10,264 nucleotides of DNA from contig CAJLYL010000060.1 of assembly GCA_905210855.1 (NCBI GenBank), forward strand, positions 1 through 10,264, given 5' to 3'. The translations under genes were made by a program, and so were the position numbers. This stretch comes from an uncultured Clostridia bacterium. Its GTDB lineage: Bacteria; Bacillota; Clostridia; UMGS1810. The notes under the pieces were generated by a model. That model saw only the letters and a list, made by a program, of their open reading frames with translations. It was not told where the DNA came from and ran no database searches. Shown here piece after piece: positions 1 through 6,391 of the stretch (positions are counted from its first letter, which is position 1; every line of letters begins with the position of its first letter).

Positions 1-3000
1 GTAGCCGTTGAGCCAGCCTGCGTGTTTTGCGTAGGCAACATCGGAATACGCCCAATAGTTACTTGCAACATCGGTGTATTTTACTGTGTAGCTGCCTTTT
101 TTGACATCATTAAACAGAGAATTAAATCTAACCGTCATAGCAATAAATTCAGCACGGGATATATTTTCGTCCGGCTTAAATGTGTTATTGTCATAGCCTT
201 TAATGATACCGTATTTTTCGATATATCCGATAAATTTTGAATACCATTCATTTGACTTGACATCTGCAAAATCGGATTTGCCGCTTATTTTTTCGCCTTT
301 CTGTTCGGAAATAAGCCTTGCGAAAATTGCCGCAGCTTCGGCACGGCTCATATTATTGTCCGGTCTGAAAGTGCCGTCCGCATATCCGAAAATATACGCC
401 GTATGCGTTTTGCCCGGAAGTGTTACAACACCGTTTTTATCTGTCGTGCCTGTTGCTTCGCCCTTATTTCTGTCTTTGAGAATTACAGAAGTTCCGGCTT
501 TTGCGTTGCCTTTATTATCGGTCACGGTAACAGTATAAAAGTTTCCGTTATCAAGCGTTTTTCCGTTCGGCAGGGTAATTGTTAAATTGCCTTTGCTGTC
601 GGTGCTCTTTGAGAAGTTTGTAACGGCTTTTCCGTCCTTGTCGGTAATTTTAACATTTACGGTTGTATAATATACGCCGCCGGAGCTGCCTCTGCGACCG
701 CCGCCACCGCCGGAAGATGAGCCGCCGCCTGTTGACTTAACGGGAACAGTAATTTTACCGTTTGCATCGGTAGATTTTGTTGCTGTCGCCTTGTTTTTAT
801 CCGTAACGGTTACAGAAATATTTGCAATGCCCTTGTTTTCTTTATCAATAACGGTTACTGTTGTCTGATTATCTGTTGTTAAGGTCTTGCCGTCGGGAAG
901 TGTAACGGTAATTTTACCGTCCTTTATTTCAATAAAAGCGTTCTCAATCTTGCCCTTTGTGTCCTCAACTGTAATATTGTATTCCGTTTTTGTTTCCGCC
1001 GTGTCGTCCTTGCCGTCGTCGTCTGTGTCCTTGCCCGGTATGGTTTCGGAAATATCTGTCTTACCGTCTTTATCGGTAATACCTTCGCTTGCAGGGGGGA
1101 TATAGATTTTACCGTCTTTGTCGGTAACAGCCGTTGCGGTTTTAGGATCAGCCGCATTTTCATTTTCCGCAGTTTCGGAAACGGTTTCTTTTACGGTTAC
1201 GGAAATATCCTTAACACCCTTGTTATCCTTATCAAGCACGGTTATGGTGATTCTGTTGCTATGCTCAATCTTTATATTTTCGGGAAGTAAAACCGAAATT
1301 GTATTGTCGGCATTTATGGTTATATATGCGTTTTCGATTTTGGACTTTACATTCTCAACGAGAATTGTATAGCTGCCGACTTTTGCAATGCCGTCCTTAT
1401 CTGTGTAGTCCTCACTCATAGACGGCACAACGATTTTTCCGTTTTCGTCCGTTTTGTCCGTAATTGATTTTTCCGCAGCGTCCGAAACGGTAACGGAAAT
1501 ATCTTTAAGCGGAGCGCCGTCATTATCAAGAACGGTTACGGTGATACGGTTTGCATAATCAATCATATTTTCAGCCGGAAGTTTTACGGTGAAAGAATTG
1601 TCCTCATTCAGAGTAACAAGAGCGTTTTCGATATAGCCCTTTTCATCATTTACGAAAACATAATAGCTTTGTAAATTAACCTTTCCGTCTTTATCGGTAA
1701 GCCCCGAATTTACGGGCGGCACGGTCAGCTTTCCGTACATATCGGTCGTACCTTTTTCGATATAGTCCTTGTCGGCTATTACAATTACCGAAACGCCCTT
1801 TTGCGGATTGCTGTTCTGGTCGGTAACGGTGATGATTGCAGGGCTTTCCTGCGTTAAAATCAAGCCGTCGGGCAGCTTTACAACAATATTATTACTTTCG
1901 CCAATGTAGGTTTCGCAGTTCGGGATTGTAACATTGAGCTTATCCGTAACCTTGATAACATAAGTAAATTTGCCGGAGCCGTCGTCTTTTCCGATAGTTC
2001 CGTTATCGTCGCCTGTTGAGGATTTTTTGTCGGGCGCGATAAACTGTCCGTTTTCGTCTGTTACGCCTGTTGCGTTATTACCGTTGTCATCGCTAACAAA
2101 GATATTCAAACCCGTTGCTGCTGTCTGATTTTCGCTATTGAATACGGTTACGGTCGTTCTGTCCGCAAAGTCAAGAAGTCTGTTTTTCGGCAAGCGGATT
2201 GAAATATTATCGTCCTTGTCAATCGTGATTTCGGAATTAAACACAGGCTTATTGTTTTTATCCGTGAGAATAACGGAATATTCGCCGATTTCAGCCTTTC
2301 CGTCCTCGTCCGAATTATCCTTTGCCACAAGCCGGGGAATATCCGCAGTCTGCAATATCGCTTTACACTCAATACATTCAATATGCTTTCTGCCGCCGTG
2401 CTCAATGGTAGCCGCTTCGTCAATTATCCATTCTGACGGTGCGTGTCCCTTTGCGTTTTTGTAATCGCTCTTAACCGTGTCGCCGCAAACCTCGCAAACG
2501 GAAGTTGTAAATCCGATTTCGGTACAGGTCGGCTCGGTTACTGTCTTTTTGTAATTGTGAGGAATTTTATCCGTGTAATTGCCCTTGTAGCTATCGCCGC
2601 AATCACAAGTGAAAATCGTGTAGCCCATTTCTGTGCAAGTGGGGGCAATTACGGTTTCGGTGTAGCTGTGATTTTTATGTTCCGTATAGTCTGCGATATA
2701 TTTCTTTCCGCAGTCGGGGCAGGTGTAGATTGTATATCCGTGCTCGGTGCAGGTCGGCTCAATTACTTTTTTGCTGTAATTGTGTTCTGTCTTATCCGTG
2801 TAGTCGGAAATATATTTATCGCCGCAGTCTGCACAAGTGTAAGTTGTATAACCAAACCCGGTACAAGTCGGCTTTGTGATTTCCGCATTGTAGTTATGCG
2901 GTTTCTTTTCTGTGTAGTCCGAAACAAATTCATCACCGCAGTTTACACAAGTATTCGTTGTGTAGCCGTGTTCGGTACAAGTGGGAGCAGTAATATTTTT

Positions 3001-4818
3001 CGCATATTTGTGTTCTGCCTTATCGGTGTAATCGCCGATATAGCTGTCGTCGCAATTATCGCATTTGTATTCTGTATAGCCCATAGCTGTGCAAGTCGGA
3101 GCAACTATCTTTTCGGAATAGCTGTGTCCTTTCGGAAGTTCTAAAACCGTACTGCATTTTTCACAAGTTTGCGGCTCTGTGCAAGTAGCTTCCTTGCCCG
3201 GTGTATGTCCCGTTGCAGATTCCGCTTTAATCATTTTTTCCTTGCAGCCTGTATTTTTACAACGGTATTCAATTACGCCGTCCGCCGTGCAAGTAGATGA
3301 AGTTACAGAATGTCCCTCGTCCCAATCGTGTCCTGTCGGCTCGGTGTAGTCCGAAACATAATTCAGTCCGCACATAGTACAGGTTGAGGTCGTATAACCT
3401 TTATCCGTACAGGTTGGCTCTTTGGTGATACGCTCATAAGCGTGTGAGATAATCGGCGTCATATCGGTAATATATGAATTGCCGCAAATTTCGCAGATGT
3501 GATTTGTATAACCTACATTTCTGCAAGTGGGCTGTATTTTTTCAGTCTTGTATTTATGTTCGCCCGTTGGTGTGCTTTCTTCATAAAAGCTGCCGCACTT
3601 ATCACACAAATTGAGCTTCAAGCCGCCTTGCTTGCAGGTCGTTTCTCTTATGGTGATTGCTTTGTAATTATGCCCGGTTGCCTTTATGTAGTTACGTTTA
3701 TCAAGGTTTCCGCAGCCGTCGCACTGCCAGCGTTCATATCCCAAGTTATCACAAGAGGGAGCAACGGTTTCCAAATATCTGTAATCGTGTTCGTGTTTTT
3801 CGGGAAGTACAATAACAGTTCCGCCGCTGTTATCGTCCTTTTTGTCTTCCAGCAGCCACACATATGATACACCGTTTTCCGTCATTGTTTCACCCTGATA
3901 CTTATATGAGATTTCATAGTAAACGGGATAATATCCGGCGTCGGTATAGTTCGGCGCAGAGGTGAGATTGCATTTTCCGGCAGATGTGCCGTAGCGAATA
4001 CTTGTGTGTACGCCGCTGTCCGACAGGTCGCTCACGGTTACGGTGTGGGATTTGTTATCCACATTTCCGTAGTATGATGACACAACGGATTTTGCGGTTA
4101 CATACTCACTTGTAGAATATCCGCAGTCGCCGCACGTTTCGGAAATGAAAAAACGGTTGTTGCCAATCTGACCGTCAACCGTTTCGGAAAAATCGTGCTG
4201 TTCTCTTTTCTCGGAGGCTCTTGCTTTCGTACCCTTGCAAAACTGACAATATCGTCCTGCCTTTAATACCGTTGTATGATAGCTTTCACTGTACGGGGTG
4301 TAGGTGGTATTGTCAAAGTCCAAGAAAAAATTATGGTCGCAGGAATTTAGCCCGTAAACATTACGGCTGAATCCGTATGCGTCTCTGCCATCAACAGAGT
4401 TTATTGTTCCGCAGGTCTGGCAAACAGATTTAGTCCAATGGTATGTGGTGTAGCTTGCGTCCTGATTCGGCCGTCCGTTATCAAGATTACCCTTTGTTTT
4501 TCCGTCAACCATTGTTCCGTCCGAAAATTTAACGCCCCTGTTTAATGCGGTTGTTCCGCTTTTGGTATATTCGGGCGTTCTGTAAGTAAGCATTATCGTG
4601 TCTTTGTTACATACCGTGCACCAGCTTGTTTCCTGCGTGATAGTCGCATTAAAATCAAGCTCGTTTGTTCTGCCGTTTGCAGATACCCATATATCCGCAG
4701 GATCGACATATTCGTTTACCTGTGCCGCATAGGTCGTTATCGGCGTAAATCCCGAAAGCAGCGTTGATACTGCCAATGCTGCCGACAGAATATTTTTTAA
4801 TTTGCTTTTGAAATTCAT
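1..4818 (-). CDS. Giant secreted SLH-domain surface protein with Cys-rich and Ig-like repeats (partial, 3' end off the window)
   Basis: An uninterrupted frame of 1606 codons runs from the ATG at 4818 past base 1; I checked every codon and found no stop. A Shine-Dalgarno (AGAAAGGAA, 4827-4835) sits 8 bases upstream. Residues 1-32 are a signal peptide: a Lys-rich start, a hydrophobic core and a TYA|AQ-type cleavage site. Residues 33-341 hold several CxxC pairs and, at about 238-325, a beta-rich MBG-like domain. Residues 342-830 are thirteen Cys/His repeats. About 830-1465 are six Ig-like units with TVTVxD strands and TDKDG turns. Residues 1364-1381 are a Gly/Ser/Arg linker. SLH units start near 1468 (GYADGTFRPDNNMSRAEA); a second follows, and a third is cut by the edge. 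SLH domains bind pyruvylated secondary wall polymers, so the protein should be displayed on the cell wall. Its partner is unknown; adhesion is an inference. It lies downstream of the ICE gene at 4930, in the same orientation. Confidence 0.9.
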   Translation of the reverse strand, partial: MNFKSKLKNILSAALAVSTLLSGFTPITTYAAQVNEYVDPADIWVSANGRTNELDFNATITQETSWCTVCNKDTIMLTYRTPEYTKSGTTALNRGVKFSDGTMVDGKTKGNLDNGRPNQDASYTTYHWTKSVCQTCGTINSVDGRDAYGFSRNVYGLNSCDHNFFLDFDNTTYTPYSESYHTTVLKAGRYCQFCKGTKARASEKREQHDFSETVDGQIGNNRFFISETCGDCGYSTSEYVTAKSVVSSYYGNVDNKSHTVTVSDLSDSGVHTSIRYGTSAGKCNLTSAPNYTDAGYYPVYYEISYKYQGETMTENGVSYVWLLEDKKDDNSGGTVIVLPEKHEHDYRYLETVAPSCDNLGYERWQCDGCGNLDKRNYIKATGHNYKAITIRETTCKQGGLKLNLCDKCGSFYEESTPTGEHKYKTEKIQPTCRNVGYTNHICEICGNSYITDMTPIISHAYERITKEPTCTDKGYTTSTCTMCGLNYVSDYTEPTGHDWDEGHSVTSSTCTADGVIEYRCKNTGCKEKMIKAESATGHTPGKEATCTEPQTCEKCSTVLELPKGHSYSEKIVAPTCTAMGYTEYKCDNCDDSYIGDYTDKAEHKYAKNITAPTCTEHGYTTNTCVNCGDEFVSDYTEKKPHNYNAEITKPTCTGFGYTTYTCADCGDKYISDYTDKTEHNYSKKVIEPTCTEHGYTIYTCPDCGKKYIADYTEHKNHSYTETVIAPTCTEMGYTIFTCDCGDSYKGNYTDKIPHNYKKTVTEPTCTEIGFTTSVCEVCGDTVKSDYKNAKGHAPSEWIIDEAATIEHGGRKHIECIECKAILQTADIPRLVAKDNSDEDGKAEIGEYSVILTDKNNKPVFNSEITIDKDDNISIRLPKNRLLDFADRTTVTVFNSENQTAATGLNIFVSDDNGNNATGVTDENGQFIAPDKKSSTGDDNGTIGKDDGSGKFTYVIKVTDKLNVTIPNCETYIGESNNIVVKLPDGLILTQESPAIITVTDQNSNPQKGVSVIVIADKDYIEKGTTDMYGKLTVPPVNSGLTDKDGKVNLQSYYVFVNDEKGYIENALVTLNEDNSFTVKLPAENMIDYANRITVTVLDNDGAPLKDISVTVSDAAEKSITDKTDENGKIVVPSMSEDYTDKDGIAKVGSYTILVENVKSKIENAYITINADNTISVLLPENIKIEHSNRITITVLDKDNKGVKDISVTVKETVSETAENENAADPKTATAVTDKDGKIYIPPASEGITDKDGKTDISETIPGKDTDDDGKDDTAETKTEYNITVEDTKGKIENAFIEIKDGKITVTLPDGKTLTTDNQTTVTVIDKENKGIANISVTVTDKNKATATKSTDANGKITVPVKSTGGGSSSGGGGGRRGSSGGVYYTTVNVKITDKDGKAVTNFSKSTDSKGNLTITLPNGKTLDNGNFYTVTVTDNKGNAKAGTSVILKDRNKGEATGTTDKNGVVTLPGKTHTAYIFGYADGTFRPDNNMSRAEAAAIFARLISEQKGEKISGKSDFADVKSNEWYSKFIGYIEKYGIIKGYDNNTFKPDENISRAEFIAMTVRFNSLFNDVKKGSYTVKYTDVASNYWAYSDVAYAKHAGWLNGY
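385..2330 (-). repeat. About six degenerate Ig-like/TDKDG repeats inside the giant surface protein
   Basis: Units of roughly 100-130 residues each contain a strand like RITVTVLD, a DISVTV strand, a TDENGKIxVP turn and, in most units, a TDKDG segment and an IENAxI strand. Equivalent TVTV strands lie near 2146, 1825, 1537, 1240, 850 and 523, which is 288-390 bp apart. The pattern resembles bacterial Ig-like or carboxypeptidase-regulatory-like beta sandwiches used as stalks in surface proteins. An Asp-rich GKDTDDDGKDD stretch (about 1009-1041) interrupts one unit and could bind calcium. The exact family is not assigned. Confidence 0.75.
2331..3795 (-). repeat. Thirteen tandem 38-residue Cys/His repeats (about 114 bp each) inside the giant surface protein
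   Basis: The unit reads roughly HxYxxxxxxPTCTExGYTxY, then TCxxCGDxYxxDYT and a short acidic/basic tail. The leading His codons fall at 3787, 3670, 3556, 3442, 3328, 3205, 3124, 3010, 2896, 2782, 2668, 2557 and 2443. Most steps are exactly 114 bp; the exceptions are 117, 123, 81 and 111. Each typical unit has three Cys, the last two as CxxC, plus a conserved His. That suits metal binding or regular disulfides, which is inference. Unit 6 is short and units 5 and 13 are divergent. The unit starting at 2668 has CxC instead of CxxC, through loss of one codon. Phase is kept throughout, so copy number could change without a frameshift. Confidence 0.9.
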
Positions 4819-4929
4819 TTTATTTTTTCCTTTCTGTTTGATTTATATAAAACGCGTTTTACTCTCAAAACGCTGTTTTTAAGGCGGTCTGCACTTTTTG
4901 TAATCTGATTTTTTCATAGACGCACCGCC
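4819..4929 (-). promoter_or_regulatory. Intergenic dyads between the DUF6017-like gene and the surface-protein gene
   Basis: Two inverted repeats lie here. The outer one is a perfect 13-bp pair, TTTTTAAGGCGGT (4876-4888) and its complement (4924-4936); it overlaps the stop codon of the upstream gene. The inner one is GCGTTTT/AAAACGC (4854-4860 and 4867-4873) with a 6-base loop; on the minus strand it is followed by GTTTTATAT, a weak intrinsic-terminator shape. A possible minus promoter, TTGAGA (4863-4868) and TATAAA (4842-4847), has only a 15-bp spacer and would start almost on top of the ribosome-binding site, so I do not rely on it. A 12-codon ORF (MKKSDYKKCRPP, 4879-4917) lies between the arms of the outer repeat. 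Confidence 0.5.
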
Positions 4930-5826
4930 TTAAAAATTTGCCATATCGTGATGTACTTTTGTTGTGTAATAGCTGTCAATGGTAGAGGGAGCATTAAATA
5001 GCGCCGCCAACAAATATTTTTTGATATTGCGAATATCCGAGGTGTTTTCCCTCATACAGTCGATAACATACTCAATATGCTCGGAGGTCAGCTTTAACAG
5101 CTTTGATTTCACGATTGCCGCCGGGTAGGTATCGCCGGCAATAACAAGACTTGATTTCTGTGTGCAAACTGTTTCTGTCATAAGGTCAACAATTTCGTCA
5201 AGCATAGCAGCGTCACGGTTGAGGTTGACGCTTAAAACATCATAGTCAATGTTTTCTTTGATTATCTGTCTGTATGTTTCCACCTCATCATATCCAATCC
5301 TATCCGATTTTTCTTTTGTCGGCTGTGCCGCCTTTGCCGGCTCCGGCTCTTTTTGATATGATTTGATAGGATAAGTATTTGATATATCCGTATTTAATTC
5401 TTTTTTATTTAATCTATTAGTATTTAATTGTGCGGTGTTTTCCGTACACGGCATTTCCGTATCGGGTATATCCATATACGGATTTTCCGTATATGGCTGT
5501 GCCGTATCTTGTTTTGCCGTATCGGGATTGTCCTGCGGCTTTTCAAATATGACATATTCCGTATCGGTAATCTTGCCTTTTTCATCACGGAGACGGTTGC
5601 GCTTGATATATCCTGCACGCTCCAATTCTTTTAATGCCGTTCCGATACTGTCAACACCCTCTTTGCATATTGCCGCAAGTCCTCTGGTGGTATAATTCCA
5701 ATCCTCCGGCAATGACAAAATCAGCGACAAAAGTCCTTTCGACTTTAAGGATAAACTTCTGTCCTTTAAGTGAAAGTTTGACATCACGGTGTAGTCTTGC
5801 GTCTTGTTTATTCTGAAAACTGCCAT
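4930..5826 (-). CDS. ICE-type winged-helix protein with C-terminal DUF6017-like domain (replication-initiator-like)
   Basis: 298 aa. I chose the ATG at 5826 because AAAGGAGA (5836-5843) sits 9 bases upstream and because MAVFRINKTQDYTVMSNFHL is the usual start of this family; the frame stays open to 5964, but that extension runs through a terminator. Residues 1-95 form a winged helix like the N-termini of RepA_N/DnaD-type initiators (SLSLKSKGLLSLILSLPEDW, then an ALKELERAGYI recognition region). Residues 96-178 are a low-complexity linker with TxxPD/Y pentads, Asn-rich and Lys/Pro-rich parts. Residues 179-298 match the DUF6017 pattern as I remember it, including LDEIVDLMTETVCTQK and KKYLLAALFNAPSTIDSYY. 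Such proteins are typical of Tn1549-like clostridial ICEs and are often annotated as replication initiators; that role is inferred. It follows the 56-aa gene across a terminator and precedes the surface-protein gene. Confidence 0.88.
   Translation of the reverse strand: MAVFRINKTQDYTVMSNFHLKDRSLSLKSKGLLSLILSLPEDWNYTTRGLAAICKEGVDSIGTALKELERAGYIKRNRLRDEKGKITDTEYVIFEKPQDNPDTAKQDTAQPYTENPYMDIPDTEMPCTENTAQLNTNRLNKKELNTDISNTYPIKSYQKEPEPAKAAQPTKEKSDRIGYDEVETYRQIIKENIDYDVLSVNLNRDAAMLDEIVDLMTETVCTQKSSLVIAGDTYPAAIVKSKLLKLTSEHIEYVIDCMRENTSDIRNIKKYLLAALFNAPSTIDSYYTTKVHHDMANF
5436..5540 (-). repeat. Seven 15-bp repeats in the linker of the DUF6017-like gene
   Basis: On the plus strand, units with a core like TTTCCGTATCGG follow each other every 15 bp, starting at 5436, 5451, 5466, 5481, 5496, 5511 and 5526; the last is degenerate. 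They encode the pentads TAKQD, TAQPY, TENPY, MDIPD, TEMPC and TENTA. They may be only a flexible linker, but in RepA_N-type plasmid initiators the replication origin is made of repeats inside the rep coding sequence, at a similar place between the two domains. Confidence 0.7.
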
Positions 5827-5851
5827 TACAAAAAATCTCCTTTCCTCTGAA

Positions 5852-5890
5852 ATTAAAAAAGCGTCGGGATTTTTTATCAATCCTGACGCT
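5852..5890 (-). terminator. Intrinsic terminator between the 56-aa gene and the DUF6017-like gene
   Basis: Two 12-base arms (5860-5871 and 5879-5890) pair with a single A-C mismatch around a 7-base loop. In the minus transcript the stem is followed by six T (5854-5859). It overlaps the last codons of the 56-aa gene. Expression of the downstream gene would need read-through, antitermination or its own promoter. Confidence 0.85.
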
Positions 5891-6047
5891 CTCGGTCTGT
5901 ATTTTCTTTTAACGGTTTGAACATTGCGCAGCTCGTTCCTTTGTGACAATGAATGTACGGGCAAAACGGACTTTTATTATCGAGTAAATATGTGTCATAG
6001 CCCGTCTGACATTTAGGGCATAGCTGCTCATTATTTTTCTGTTTCAT
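5877..6047 (-). CDS. Small cysteine-rich protein, probably zinc-binding, of unknown function
   Basis: 56 aa. I chose the ATG at 6047 because AAAGGAAT lies about 9 bases upstream; the open frame extends ten codons further, but that part would read through the leader. Five cysteines are spaced C10-x2-C13-x15-C29-x4-C34-x5-C40, with His33 and His35 close by. This suits a zinc ribbon or knuckle. The tail (44-56) is charged. There is no signal peptide and no membrane segment, so it is probably cytoplasmic. It is the first gene inside the presumed element end, where small Cys-rich proteins are common in clostridial ICEs. A transcriptional or antitermination role is possible but unproven. It is not a KTR-type Cys-rich protein, since the KTR motif is missing. 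Confidence 0.75.
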   Translation of the reverse strand: MKQKNNEQLCPKCQTGYDTYLLDNKSPFCPYIHCHKGTSCAMFKPLKENTDRERQD

Positions 6048-6075
6048 TTTCAAAATTCCTTTCGTTTCAAGGTAC

Positions 6076-6102
6076 AAAAAAAGACAGATATTTCTATCTG
6101 CC
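6076..6102 (-). terminator. Leader terminator upstream of the 56-aa gene
   Basis: On the minus strand an 8-bp stem (GGCAGATA with TATCTGTC, one G-U pair) closes on a GAAA tetraloop (GNRA type) and is followed by seven T. It lies about 30 bases before the start codon and just after the predicted transcription start. It could be an attenuator for the operon, or could block transcription entering from outside the element. Confidence 0.8.
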
Positions 6103-6120
6103 GTTTTTCAAATATTTTGT

Positions 6121-6149
6121 TTTGTACTTGCAATTCAAAAAATTTTCAA
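6121..6149 (-). promoter_or_regulatory. Putative sigma-A promoter for the 56-aa gene and the ICE operon
   Basis: On the minus strand TTGAAA (-35, 6144-6149) and TACAAA (-10, 6121-6126) are separated by 17 bp. Transcription would start near 6113, which leaves a leader of about 65 bases containing the GNRA-loop terminator. The -10 is only a moderate match. Confidence 0.5.
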
Positions 6150-6177
6150 CGGTTATATCAAAGGTCTTTCCGTCAAA

Positions 6178-6199
6178 AGTAGTAAATTAGTAGTAAATT
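6178..6199 (+). repeat. Tandem Tn916-type integrase arm-binding (DR2) sites
   Basis: AGTAGTAAATT occurs twice, back to back and without a mismatch (6178-6188 and 6189-6199). I recognise this as the DR2 sequence bound by the N-terminal domain of the Tn916 integrase; the DNA used in the published NMR complex carries AGTAGTAAATT. DR2 pairs lie a short distance inside each end of Tn916-family elements, so an element end should be close by, on the higher-coordinate side. Confidence 0.75.
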
Positions 6200-6272
6200 T
6201 GCTTTGAAAATCTTTTGAATGTGCCTATTTTACAGGTTTTCTTGAAATAATCTTAATTTTTTTTCAAAAAAT
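6200..6272. other. Probable ICE end and chromosomal junction zone
   Basis: There is no gene here. The stretch is very AT-rich and includes a T8-C-A6 tract at 6257-6271, the T-rich/A-rich shape typical of Tn916-family targets and ends. To the left lie the DR2 sites and ICE-type genes on the minus strand. To the right lie the promoter and the DnaD-type gene on the plus strand. The exact end and the coupling sequence cannot be fixed without an empty site or the other end. Confidence 0.5.
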
Positions 6273-6346
6273 GGACCATATGTTTGACAACTGCAGAATT
6301 TTTTTGCTTTTTTTCGCTCAAACCCCTTACTTTTTTGCGATATATA

Positions 6347-6365
6347 TGTTATACTGTATTATAAT
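6347..6365 (+). promoter_or_regulatory. Putative promoter for the DnaD-domain gene
   Basis: Two candidate -10 boxes lie close together: an extended one, TGTTATACT (6347-6355), and a perfect TATAAT (6360-6365). Neither has a good -35 at 16-18 bp; TTGCGA (6335-6340) is 19 bp from the second. Start sites near 6362-6372 would give a short leader holding the ribosome-binding site. The region is the first chromosomal sequence beside the presumed element end. Confidence 0.5.
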
Positions 6366-6391
6366 TGTGTGAATTTTTGCGGGGTGATATT

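Noticed and set aside
22..585. Short plus-strand frames opposite the SLH region
   Set aside because: They are antisense shadows of the giant coding frame, which is open without a stop through this whole region.
2443..3144. Plus-strand 233-codon hydrophobic frame opposite the Cys repeats
   Set aside because: It is the mirror of the 114-bp coding repeat; the period keeps stops out of the antisense frame. There is no ribosome-binding site of note and no recognisable fold.
2331..3795. CRISPR-like regular repeat spacing
   Set aside because: The 114-bp period is an in-frame protein repeat with degenerate units and no unique spacers between identical repeats.
5827..5964. Upstream extension of the DUF6017-like gene (start at 5964)
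   Set aside because: It would run through an intrinsic terminator and the 56-aa gene; a strong ribosome-binding site serves the ATG at 5826, where family similarity begins.
6284..6289. Perfect TTGACA as -35 of the DnaD-type gene
   Set aside because: There is no -10 box 16-18 bp downstream; the sequence there is a T-run.
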